DNA from: Clostridiales bacterium
GTDB lineage: Bacteria > Bacillota > Clostridia > Lachnospirales > Lachnospiraceae
Length of the DNA stretch: 22,691 nt
Reading direction: 5' to 3'
Assembly (NCBI GenBank): GCA_019418195.1
Contig: DYCJ01000012.1
Coordinates: 1-22,691 of the forward strand
The notes beneath the pieces are model-generated. The model did not search any database and was not told where the DNA came from. It saw nothing but the letters and a program-made list of their open reading frames with translations. A program made the position numbers and the translations under genes. Below are positions 15,701 to 22,691 of this stretch, one piece after another. Positions within the stretch are counted from its first letter, which is position 1; every line of letters starts with the position of its first letter.

Positions 15701-17375
15701 TGTTTGAAATGTCAATCACGTCCATTCCGTCCGGAGCCGCTCCTGTAAGCTCAAAGCCGTCACTTGCCTTATAGACTCCTACCTCGCTGATCATCGGTAC
15801 TTTGCCCTCTGTTGTGGAAACTGTGATTCTCACCTGATCGCCTTTCACCGCGCCGGTTCTGCACAGTCTCTTCGCACCGATCGTCTCACCGCTGTCCATA
15901 ACATTCCACTCGCCGCTGGCATTTCTGTATTCAATCTTATACTCATTGATCCGCTGTCCATTCTGGATCGCTTCTTCAACCGATACAACATCAAATGTCT
16001 TTACTCCGCCAAGATCAACTAAAAGGGTTCCTTTATTGGTTCCATCCTCTGTCGTCCAATAAGTCTTGTCATCGCCATCCACTGTATTTCCCGGTTTGAA
16101 TGCGGTATCATTGCCGCGTACATTATCCGCCTTAACGGACGCACTCTCGGCTGCTGCCAGATTATCATCAAATGTCTCTTTAATATTTTCACCAAATTCC
16201 GCAACTCTGTCTAGAATGGCTTTGTCAACAGTACCTTCATTATTCGGCGGGATATTCAAAAGAAGTGTAGCATTATTTCCTACAGACCCAAAATACATAG
16301 AGCCCAGATCCGTAATGCTTTTCGGCGTATTCTTTGTTGTACCCCAGAACCATCCGGATGTGATACGGGCATCCGCCTCCGGTACTGTCCACTGATTTCC
16401 ATCCTCATACCCGATGGTATATCCGCCTTTTGAATTACTGTCGATCGTATTCTTTTCATAGTTAACCGTTGATTTGGACCATGTATTCTTGTCCGCATAG
16501 CCGTTCTCGTTTCCGATCCAGCGCACGGTCGTATATGCCTGTGCGCCGAACAGCATACAATCGGAATCATACTTGCCAGACGCCTTACCTTCATATTTCT
16601 GGATCGTAGCGAACCATCTCTCGAAATCATATTCCTGTGCATTGGCGCCGCTTCCTTTCGCGCCGTCCATCCATACTTCTACGAAATGACCATCATTGCC
16701 GTATCTGTCATCGCCCAGGATCTCCTCGAGCTGATTATTGTAGTAATCGTTGTAGTCCAGGACATCCTCATCAGCAGATACCGGATTACGGTTTTCATCA
16801 TAATATCCGTAGCTCGGATCATGGATATCCCACGGGGACAGATAAAGCCCCATATCGATATCATAATCTGTGCAGGCTGCGGATATCTCTTCAAGGATAT
16901 CTCTCCTCCCTGTCTCTGCATCTCCCGGATAGTTTGTTGCTGCATCTACATCATATTTTGTATAATCACTTGCCCATATACAGAATCCGTCATGATGCTT
17001 TGCTGTCACGATAAGTTTTTTGAATCCTGCGTCTTTGATTGACTTTACTAATGTGTCCGCGTCAAAGTCTTTCGTAAGCTTGAAAATCTCATTGGGGGTT
17101 TTATCCCCGTAATGTTCCCCCCACTCAATCTCATTAAATGTATTCGGACCAAAGTGGCAGAATGCCGCAAGTTCTTCCTTCTGATAATTATACTGATTCT
17201 CCCTCGGCAGTACATCATCGGCTTTCGGCTCCGCTGTGGACTTATCTTTAAGCTGGTCATCGCTGATCCACTCCGGCTCCGCTGCTTTTGCCGGTATTGT
17301 CATGCCATAGAAAGTCGATGCCGTCATTGCTGTCGCCATCAGCAGTGCTAATGCTCTTGCTGTTCTCTTTTTCAC
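12702..17375 (-). CDS. Cell-wall-anchored GH29 alpha-L-fucosidase (subfamily B-like, alpha-1,3/1,4)
   Basis: A 1557-residue exported enzyme that starts with GTG at 17375, 8 nt after AAAGGG. Signal peptide 1-31. The GH29 barrel lies at about 55-400, with HFGPNTFNEIEWGE (74-87), AKHHDGF (125-131) and the catalytic nucleophile D237 in VEVWMDGAKG. The WGE-containing segment resembles subfamily B, whose members remove alpha-1,3/1,4-linked fucose of Lewis a/x type. Later modules, approximate: F5/8 type C 410-537; galactose-binding-like sandwich 545-668; Calx-beta-like 675-780; FIVAR 785-850; binding module copy 1 869-1000; InlB-type repeat 1005-1080; binding module copy 2 1101-1233; FIVAR 1241-1308; InlB-type repeat 1316-1393; FIVAR 1403-1470; Gly/Lys/Pro/Asp linker with DKPGTG repeats; AVQTGD 1522-1527; membrane helix; RKRNMK. 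Removing fucose would expose galactose and GlcNAc to the neighbouring enzymes. Subfamily and linkage are inferred from motifs. Confidence 0.93.
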   Translation of the reverse strand: MKKRTARALALLMATAMTASTFYGMTIPAKAAEPEWISDDQLKDKSTAEPKADDVLPRENQYNYQKEELAAFCHFGPNTFNEIEWGEHYGDKTPNEIFKLTKDFDADTLVKSIKDAGFKKLIVTAKHHDGFCIWASDYTKYDVDAATNYPGDAETGRRDILEEISAACTDYDIDMGLYLSPWDIHDPSYGYYDENRNPVSADEDVLDYNDYYNNQLEEILGDDRYGNDGHFVEVWMDGAKGSGANAQEYDFERWFATIQKYEGKASGKYDSDCMLFGAQAYTTVRWIGNENGYADKNTWSKSTVNYEKNTIDSNSKGGYTIGYEDGNQWTVPEADARITSGWFWGTTKNTPKSITDLGSMYFGSVGNNATLLLNIPPNNEGTVDKAILDRVAEFGENIKETFDDNLAAAESASVKADNVRGNDTAFKPGNTVDGDDKTYWTTEDGTNKGTLLVDLGGVKTFDVVSVEEAIQNGQRINEYKIEYRNASGEWNVMDSGETIGAKRLCRTGAVKGDQVRITVSTTEGKVPMISEVGVYKASDGFELTGAAPDGMDVIDISNTDSFQFSNGWTDESGPNFIGGTNKWANAGASFTLTFEGTKVYLLGTKDPNHGTADVYIDDQLVETIDTSASSRALGQLIFESGDLEDSEHTLRLEVKTKAIGIESAYVINNGGKGMVGLETDSYTMNEDTHMDVKLVRVGGSEGEVSVQVAPNPGSAIQDDFNTELITTVKFADGQTEATAPVETRRNTNTTGDREFSIELTALTENLIVGFNDKATVTILDTESSSIETLQTLVEEGTAAEPEWYTAGWDAYTAAITAGAAVLEKQDATVDEITEAISAINAAKEGLTAREKYTEEDPFVLPWKQGSSSTLEAEFAELKDEPLASDGKWALQIADASWASNGKYVNCLNQQDTVSIPYYAEKAGTYTFTAYYRSGDPNNALSWSETGGKITAGTVSAGASDSAGATHEVSFDIVVTEAGAGTLIFTGPDKKSPQLDKFEIVPKEVALGQFTITAAAGENGTISDSGASTVTEGESKTYTITPNDGYKIADVKVNDESVGAVDTYTFENVSADATIEAVFEFANYTEANRFYFPADVNGSPATLEAEYSILNDVKLASDGQWALQVADASWASNGKYVNCLNQQDTISIPYYAEKAGTYSFTAYYRSGDPNNALSWSEADGKITDGTSTAGANDGAGATHEVTFDVVVTQAGAGTLIFTGPDKKSPQLDKFDIVLKEETGAAEVDKSILESKIAEAKSEAEKTETYTEESIAALKNAISEAEKVFNDAAADQEAVDDQVKLLTNAINALVEIPVSEKHKVTVDSGTNGNVTVSGTDQEGYVEEGNEITVTVDANEGYVIDALTAADTSYTDAAGRSSYEFKMKVTADITIRATFKEESTEPVTPDKSALEAELKEAAEILAQTDKYTEESLAEYQKAVDAAKAVLNEEKATAEEIEAAVKALADAKTLLVEKNNDTPDPGTGDGEDKPGTGTDKPGTGSGSDKPSAGNDKPQSGKDSGKDTVKAVQTGDDTNVAIWVFALVAAAAAGGAVIIIRKRNMK
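12795..12812 (-). other. AVQTGD sorting motif, GH29 protein
   Basis: Codons for AVQTGD in VKAVQTGDDTNVAIW, followed by an Ala/Val/Ile-rich helix and RKRNMK. Confidence 0.8.
13677..14075 (-). repeat. Duplicated carbohydrate-binding-like module, copy 2
   Basis: Encodes residues 1101-1233 of the fucosidase, from TLEAEY to QLDKFDIVL. It repeats 14376-14771 with about 110 of 131 residues identical by eye. The core SWASNGKYVNCLNQQDT and the GTLIFTGPDKKSPQLDKF end are fully conserved. The fold looks like a CBM6/CBM35-type beta-sandwich, given the TLEAE opening typical of those families. Confidence 0.9.
14376..14771 (-). repeat. Duplicated carbohydrate-binding-like module, copy 1
   Basis: Encodes residues 869-1000, TLEAEF to QLDKFEIV. 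Partner of 13677-14075. Only the InlB-type repeat and a short linker separate the copies. Differences cluster near the N-terminal edge and around SAGASDSAG. Confidence 0.9.
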
Positions 17376-17383
17376 GTAATTTT

Positions 17384-17389
17384 CCCTTT
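17384..17389 (-). promoter_or_regulatory. Ribosome binding site of the GH29 gene (GTG start)
   Basis: AAAGGG on the minus strand, 8 nt before GTG at 17375. It is weaker than the sites of GH84 and GH20, and combined with the GTG start suggests moderate initiation. Confidence 0.55.
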
Positions 17390-17430
17390 CTTATAATCTA
17401 TATTTGCTGGTTACTTATTGATCGGCAGGG

Positions 17431-17456
17431 CAGAGGCCTTTTTGCAAACACCTCTG
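17431..17456 (-). promoter_or_regulatory. Hairpin in the GH2-GH29 intergenic region
   Basis: CAGAGG and CCTCTG arms at the two ends of 17431-17456 enclose an inner TTT/AAA pairing around GC. No U-run follows on the minus strand, so this is probably not a full terminator. The rest of the 104-nt gap is AT-rich next to the GH29 ribosome site, and no clear promoter is seen. Confidence 0.4.
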
Positions 17457-17479
17457 TCCATACCTCGAATCAAGAAATA

Positions 17480-20400
17480 CTATTTCCTTGATTTTCTCTT
17501 TGTTATAGTTACTGCGGCGGCTGCTCCTGCAATAACCGTTGCAGCTGCCCACGGTGCTGCATTTGTTGTATCGCCTGTCTGTACAGCTTTGTTGTCATTT
17601 TGTGTTCCGGACTGTCCTCCATTTCCGGAGCCGTTATCTGCGTTTCCATCTCCGGATCCGTCACCGGTATTTTCGCCCGGTGTCCCAGGAGCTCCCGGTT
17701 CCGGATCAGGATTTCCTGGTTCCGGATCAGTGCCCGGATCCTTCCCGTTCACGATGACATCGAAGGTAACTGTATATGTTTGATATGTAACAGCCACTTC
17801 TTTGATATCTGTTGTCAGCGCTGTACCAAGATCCGGTTTAAAATCGAACCAGTCTGCTGTCCCGGCGTTGTAGCCGATCGTTCCGTCTGAGCCGTCTGAA
17901 TATATTACGCGAAGTACAAGTCCTGTCGGATCCAGCGTCTCGCCTTCTGTATATTCTGTCTTATCCGGACCTGCTGCCACTTCCACGGAAGTAATCGTAA
18001 CCATTGCCGGCTGAACGTTGATATTGAAAGTTGCGGCCTTGCCCGCATACTCTACAGTAACCTCTGTATCGCCTGTTGTAAGCTGCTGATCCAGAGCCGG
18101 CGTGAATGTAAAGTCTGCTGCCGTCTCCTCGGAATATACTGCTGTCGCTGTCGATCCGTCGCTGTATTTCAGCTCAAGTACAAGACCTGCCGGGTCAAGT
18201 GTTTCACCCTCTGCGTAATTTTTCCTGCATGGTTCTATTACAGCAATTTCTTCAAGAGTCGGTTCTGCCGGTTCCTCTGCCACTTTGATCTCAAACTCAG
18301 CAGAAACGCTTCCGGAATATCCGTACTGTCCGACACCTGTCACAATTACGGTCGCTGTTCCTTCTGCCGTGTTGTTCTCGTAGGTCACGAGGTAATCCAC
18401 GCCGTATCTGAGCTCTTTACCGTCGAGTGTAACTGTGATCTCATCATGTGTCAGAGTTACCGGATGTTCTGCATCTGCGACAGCTGCTTCCTTCACTTCA
18501 GGAACTGTCACTTCTGCACTGCTGATGTCTGTTTTCTGTTCTGCCTTTCTTAAGCGAATCTCAGCCGCACTCATGAATCTGTCATTTCCGGAATCTCCAA
18601 ATGTATGAAGACCTGTGAGCCGGACATATTTTGCTGCTGTCGGCTGGTCAAATACTGCCAGCTGCCATCCCGCTTTGTTTTCCCATGTCCCGTTTGAAAC
18701 AGGCGTCCACTTTTCGCCATCTGTACTTACTTCTACTTTGTACTCTCCGACACGTCCGTTGATGCTTCCGTCACGTCCATAGTAACGAAGTGCATCCAGC
18801 ACGGTTTCTTCCTCCAGCTCAAGAGTGATCCAGAAGTCTGACATCGGAACAGTTTTATTCCAGTCCGTATGCCACCATGTACCGGTATCACCGTCTACTG
18901 CGTAATTTACCGGTCCTTCATTTCCCTCTCCCGGATATTCACTTGCTGCTGTTGCAACTGTCTTTGTGTAATCATAATCTCTGCTGTCATCTGCAGCGTC
19001 ACCGGAGTCTGTAAGATCCGCTCCGAGATTGATCCTGTATGTATTTCTCTTGCTGTGGTCTTCCGCCTCAATGATCAGGGTCGCCGTATTCTCATATGGC
19101 GGGATATATGTAACCGCCGCATTGCCGGATCCTGCATACTGAATATCATCAATCAGGATCGCCTCTGTATTAAACTCGCCTGCCGCCAAAGCACTTGCGC
19201 TTACTTCCAGACCGTTAACTGTCAGTGACTGGAGATCCGCGGTAGAATTTGTGGTATAAGAACCTGTCCACTCGTTGATCTCAACCTCAGTGATCGCCAC
19301 GCTCGGTTTTCCAAGATCTGTGCCTGTCGGATTCACTACACGGAGTTTCACGTATGTAGCTGTCTGCGGATCAAAGTTATAAGTGTACGCCTTGACCCTT
19401 GTCGGATTCTCAGCATCTGCGATCGTCTCTTCTGCCTCAACCTTTGTCCAGCTGTCATCCTGTCCTGTCTCTGAGATATAGATCTCTGTTGTTCCGGCAT
19501 TCGGGAATCTCAGACCGCTGTTATCTCTTGCAAAGTAAACCGTGATCTTTCCGATTCTCTGCTGAGTATCGTAGCGGAAAGTGATCTCTGCGTCATTGTC
19601 ATTATTATTATTGGTATTTGACCAGTTGCTCCATGCTGTAGGATTTGCTCCACCGCTCGAATTATCACTGATCGCTGTGTTTCCGTCCTTGATCGCGTCA
19701 AGCGTATCGGACTGGTATCCTTCCTCGACATCCTGGCTTAAATATGCGCTTCCAGCCACATTGTCGCCCATCGTAATCTGCTGTTCCTGTACACGTACAA
19801 TCGCTGTGACTGTCATTTCCTGTCCCAGTACATTCGCAGTACCTTTCACCATCACAGGACCAGCTTCATTGTAGCTGCGCTCCGGCTCTCCCCATGTTAC
19901 CGGGAAAGAAGCACTGATCACTTCGCCGTTCTGAAGTACAGCCGGCCTGGACTCCGGAAGCACCGGTTCCTGTCCTACCGGGACCGTAGTTGAGTAGTTG
20001 AGCAGTGCGGCTACCTGATCGATCATATTGACCGTTACGGAAACCTTATCACCTGCTTCTGTCTCGCCTGCTACCGAGAAAGTTCCTGTCTGTGCGGTCT
20101 GGTCTTCTGAAATCTCCTCCCACTCGACTGCCATATCTTCCTCTGATCTGTCTGAATATACAGCCTTCACAGTTGCCGGAAGCTGCGGCATATTTCCGGT
20201 CTTCACATAATAGTTTCTGGACATCATGTAGTAGTTTAATGTCCTTCCTATTGTTCCTTCGTCTACCGGAGTTGTATTGATCGTCACTGTCGCAGGATCA
20301 AGACCTTCTGCGCTTGCCGTAACTGTGATCTCTCCGGCAGTCTTAGTTGACTGCACGATTGCAACCAGCTGTCCACTGAAAGCATCTCTGTTGTTGTCCT

Positions 20401-22691
20401 GGTAGGACTGGTGATCATCCTGCCTGCCATTGTCAACACCGACAAGCTTTCCTTCACCTTCAACTGTGAACTTCACATTATTGGCTGCATCAGGAACGAT
20501 GTTGCCGTCTTTATCCGTAATGTTAACTGTAATATAGCTTAATTCTGATCCGTCTGCGGCAATTTCCGTATGGTCAGCGCCCGCTTCCAGCTTTGATGCT
20601 TTGCCTGTTGTCGTCACAACTGTGCGTCCGGCAACATTTTTGAGATCAATCTCTTTGCCTTCTGCATCCCATGCTTTCGCTGTGATTGTACCGTCTTCAT
20701 AAGGTATGTTCCATGTCAGGTACAGATTCTTGTGGATTGTACTGTCAGCATCGTCCCCCTTATAAATCTGGTATGTATAGCCTGCATCCGTTTTTACCCG
20801 GGTAAATTCTTTTACTCCGAGAGACTTCGCTGTATCCGAGCCATCCGGCGTAAAGAACAGCTCTACTTTGGCTGCATCTGTATATACAACTACCGGAACT
20901 TCACCGTTTTCGTTTTCCGCCACAACGTCTTCATTCCATGCCGGAAGGATATGAAGTGTATTTACATCGTCATTCCACTGACTCTGATAGAAGTAATACG
21001 TGTCCTTCGGAAGGCCTGCCGTATCAACAACACCGAAATAAGAGTTCTTCGGAGACGGCCATGTTCCCATCACTCCGGATGAAGTTTTATTCCAAGGCGT
21101 AGGCTCGCCGATGTAATCAAATCCTGTCCAGACATATTCGCCTGCTACGAAATCTCGTGTAATAACATCGTACCATGCACTGCTTGCCAATGCTCCCCAT
21201 CCTACTCTTGAATTATCATAGGATGTCAGCTTCTGGTCTGCAGGAGTCTGGGAACTGCCATTTCCAAGTCTGTCATAGACCCCCCGGCTGTTGACCGAAG
21301 ATGCAGTCTCTGCGCCGTAGATAAACCAGTCCGGATTTTCCTGATGCTGAATATCATACTGATCGCCGCTATTGTAGTTGAATCCCGCGACACCTCCGGC
21401 ATCTGACAGCGAATCCATCATCTGAGCTGCTATGCCCGAAGTCTGTCCCTTGATTACATTACATCCTCTTGTCACGGGCCTCGTATTATCAATTTTCCGA
21501 GCCCATGTAACCAGATCTGCCTGAACCTCTGCATATTGCTGATTCAGAGATCCTGCGCCCTCCTGCACCTCATTTCCGAGTGACCACATGATAACAGAAG
21601 GGGCATTCTGACCTCTTTTAATCATGGCTGTCAGATCGAACTGTGCCCATGTCATTCCTTCTTCTGCGCCTAAGATTGTATTATCCGCGCCTATTTCCTG
21701 ATCAAACCATACAGAATAGTCATTGGAATTGCCATTCTTCGCCCATGCCCATCCGTCAAACGCCTCATCGATCACAAGGATACCCTGCTCATTGCACTCT
21801 TCGATCAGTTCGTCCGCCGCCGGATTATGAGTCACACGGATAGAATTACACCCCATCTCTTTCATGATTTTTACCTGACGGTCAATGGCACTCTCCCAAG
21901 CCTCGGCACCGAGCGCGCCCTGATCATGATGCAGACACATACCTTTGAGCTTCATATTCTGTCCGTTCAGGGAAAACCCTGTATCAGGATCGAAATTAAA
22001 ATATCTGAATCCATAGTCTGTGTCATAGGTATCAACTACTTCACCGCCGACTTTAACCTCGGTTCTTACTGTATAGAGATTTGGGGCCTCTGTGCTCCAC
22101 AGTTCAGCTCCGGTTACTGCTACTTTCGCATCGATGGTGGCTCTTTCACCTGCTTCTATTGACTGCGCTTCTGTTGTTGCCGTACCGATCTCATCTTCTT
22201 CATCCCCGCCTTTCGGGAATACGGTATGTGTAAGCGTTACTTCCTGAGCCGTATCAGACTCATTTACTACTGTAGCTTTAACATCTGCATTGACTGTGCC
22301 ATTGGCGGCTTCTTCCTTAAGATTCGGTGTCTCGATCTTAGTTCCGTACAGATCTACGTGAACAGGATCCGTAATCGTCAGATCTACACTTCTGTAAATA
22401 CCGCTTCCTGAATACCAGCGGCTGGACGGAGTCTGATGATCAACTTTTACAGTGATCATGTTTTCTTCGCCGACTTTTACATAATCGGTAATGTCATATG
22501 AAAACGGAGTATATCCATAGGGATGCGTCCCGACCTCATGGCCGTTTACCCATACGGTTGAATTCATGTACACCCCGCCGAAATCAATACGGATTTCTTT
22601 GCCGGCAGTACTCTCATCCAGTGTAAAGTTCTTTCTGTACCATCCGGTACCTCCCGGAAGATATCCGCTCTCCGCCTCCATTGATTTTGAA
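17480..22691 (-). CDS. Cell-wall-anchored GH2 beta-galactosidase, 5' end beyond the window
   Basis: The reading frame is open through the window edge. The Met at 22681 is internal: SKS precedes it, and GH2 enzymes have a longer sugar-binding domain ahead of GGTGWYRKNF. Counting from that Met there are 1733 residues. The GH2 sugar-binding domain continues to about 105, the Ig-like domain spans about 108-225, and the barrel about 228-560, with acid/base E371 in MWSLGNEV and nucleophile E457 in IYGAETASS. WTGFDYIGEPTPW (518-530) is typical of beta-galactosidases of this class. Downstream modules, approximate: DUF4982-type Ig 590-690; invasin-like Ig 697-803; two Big_4-like Ig domains 810-965; F5/8 type C 970-1138; cadherin-like 1145-1220; F5/8 type C with WWHTDW 1235-1378; an Ig-like domain 1388-1466; two Big_3 domains 1473-1555 and 1565-1643 (YxEGETLDPxGLVL and YSDGS in both); Pro/Gly/Asp linker; AVQTGD 1699-1704; membrane helix; KRKSRK. 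It likely releases terminal beta-galactose outside the cell. Confidence 0.92.
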   Translation of the reverse strand, partial: SKSMEAESGYLPGGTGWYRKNFTLDESTAGKEIRIDFGGVYMNSTVWVNGHEVGTHPYGYTPFSYDITDYVKVGEENMITVKVDHQTPSSRWYSGSGIYRSVDLTITDPVHVDLYGTKIETPNLKEEAANGTVNADVKATVVNESDTAQEVTLTHTVFPKGGDEEDEIGTATTEAQSIEAGERATIDAKVAVTGAELWSTEAPNLYTVRTEVKVGGEVVDTYDTDYGFRYFNFDPDTGFSLNGQNMKLKGMCLHHDQGALGAEAWESAIDRQVKIMKEMGCNSIRVTHNPAADELIEECNEQGILVIDEAFDGWAWAKNGNSNDYSVWFDQEIGADNTILGAEEGMTWAQFDLTAMIKRGQNAPSVIMWSLGNEVQEGAGSLNQQYAEVQADLVTWARKIDNTRPVTRGCNVIKGQTSGIAAQMMDSLSDAGGVAGFNYNSGDQYDIQHQENPDWFIYGAETASSVNSRGVYDRLGNGSSQTPADQKLTSYDNSRVGWGALASSAWYDVITRDFVAGEYVWTGFDYIGEPTPWNKTSSGVMGTWPSPKNSYFGVVDTAGLPKDTYYFYQSQWNDDVNTLHILPAWNEDVVAENENGEVPVVVYTDAAKVELFFTPDGSDTAKSLGVKEFTRVKTDAGYTYQIYKGDDADSTIHKNLYLTWNIPYEDGTITAKAWDAEGKEIDLKNVAGRTVVTTTGKASKLEAGADHTEIAADGSELSYITVNITDKDGNIVPDAANNVKFTVEGEGKLVGVDNGRQDDHQSYQDNNRDAFSGQLVAIVQSTKTAGEITVTASAEGLDPATVTINTTPVDEGTIGRTLNYYMMSRNYYVKTGNMPQLPATVKAVYSDRSEEDMAVEWEEISEDQTAQTGTFSVAGETEAGDKVSVTVNMIDQVAALLNYSTTVPVGQEPVLPESRPAVLQNGEVISASFPVTWGEPERSYNEAGPVMVKGTANVLGQEMTVTAIVRVQEQQITMGDNVAGSAYLSQDVEEGYQSDTLDAIKDGNTAISDNSSGGANPTAWSNWSNTNNNNDNDAEITFRYDTQQRIGKITVYFARDNSGLRFPNAGTTEIYISETGQDDSWTKVEAEETIADAENPTRVKAYTYNFDPQTATYVKLRVVNPTGTDLGKPSVAITEVEINEWTGSYTTNSTADLQSLTVNGLEVSASALAAGEFNTEAILIDDIQYAGSGNAAVTYIPPYENTATLIIEAEDHSKRNTYRINLGADLTDSGDAADDSRDYDYTKTVATAASEYPGEGNEGPVNYAVDGDTGTWWHTDWNKTVPMSDFWITLELEEETVLDALRYYGRDGSINGRVGEYKVEVSTDGEKWTPVSNGTWENKAGWQLAVFDQPTAAKYVRLTGLHTFGDSGNDRFMSAAEIRLRKAEQKTDISSAEVTVPEVKEAAVADAEHPVTLTHDEITVTLDGKELRYGVDYLVTYENNTAEGTATVIVTGVGQYGYSGSVSAEFEIKVAEEPAEPTLEEIAVIEPCRKNYAEGETLDPAGLVLELKYSDGSTATAVYSEETAADFTFTPALDQQLTTGDTEVTVEYAGKAATFNINVQPAMVTITSVEVAAGPDKTEYTEGETLDPTGLVLRVIYSDGSDGTIGYNAGTADWFDFKPDLGTALTTDIKEVAVTYQTYTVTFDVIVNGKDPGTDPEPGNPDPEPGAPGTPGENTGDGSGDGNADNGSGNGGQSGTQNDNKAVQTGDTTNAAPWAAATVIAGAAAAVTITKRKSRK
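17570..17587 (-). other. AVQTGD sorting motif, GH2 protein
   Basis: Codons for AVQTGD in NKAVQTGDTTNAAPW, followed by an Ala-rich helix and KRKSRK. Confidence 0.8.

Noticed and set aside
17376..17479. Promoter for GH29 in the GH2-GH29 gap
   Set aside because: AT-rich sequence with TATAGA/TTATAA near the start codon exists but no -35 at suitable spacing was found; co-transcription from upstream is simpler.
22679..22681. Met at 22681 as the GH2 start
   Set aside because: The frame continues open to the window edge and the essential first part of the GH2 sugar-binding domain and signal peptide would be missing.

Overview
The window comes from a low-to-mid-GC Gram-positive bacterium, most likely a gut Clostridia of the Lachnospiraceae type. 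The evidence is AGGAGG-like ribosome binding sites, Sec signal peptides, very large multidomain secreted enzymes with FIVAR, CBM32 and bacterial Ig-like modules, and C-terminal cell-wall sorting signals. No RNA genes, CRISPR array or origin are visible. The species cannot be fixed from the sequence alone.

Layout. Positions 131-1060 (+) encode a two-span membrane protein with an extreme Gly/Arg-rich N-terminal tail and a TPM-like extracytoplasmic domain. Positions 1096-1705 hold a shrunken insertion sequence: 12-bp perfect terminal inverted repeats flank a transposase relic (IS1182/DUF772-like) that has a +1 T frameshift near its start and has lost its catalytic core. A 19-bp perfect hairpin lies near its left end and a long imperfect hairpin near its right end. 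The rest, 1767-22691, is a run of four giant genes on the minus strand. In transcription order they are a GH2 beta-galactosidase (5' end outside the window), a GH29 alpha-L-fucosidase, a GH84 beta-N-acetylglucosaminidase/hyaluronidase-like enzyme and a GH20 lacto-N-biosidase/beta-N-acetylhexosaminidase-like enzyme. The gaps between them are 104, 135 and 15 nt.

How they work together. All four enzymes look exported, carry their catalytic module near the N-terminus followed by carbohydrate-binding and spacer modules, and end in the same unusual sorting motif, AVQTGD, then a hydrophobic helix and a basic tail. The inferred picture is one surface-displayed set that removes galactose, fucose and GlcNAc/lacto-N-biose units from host glycans such as mucin O-glycans, Lewis structures, milk oligosaccharides or N-glycans. 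No sortase, transporter or regulator lies inside the window, so uptake, anchoring and control must be encoded elsewhere.

The items most worth a second look are the shared AVQTGD signal, the competing RNA hairpins just ahead of the GH84 gene, the recently duplicated binding module in the fucosidase, and the MITE-like IS relic at the 3' end of the operon.
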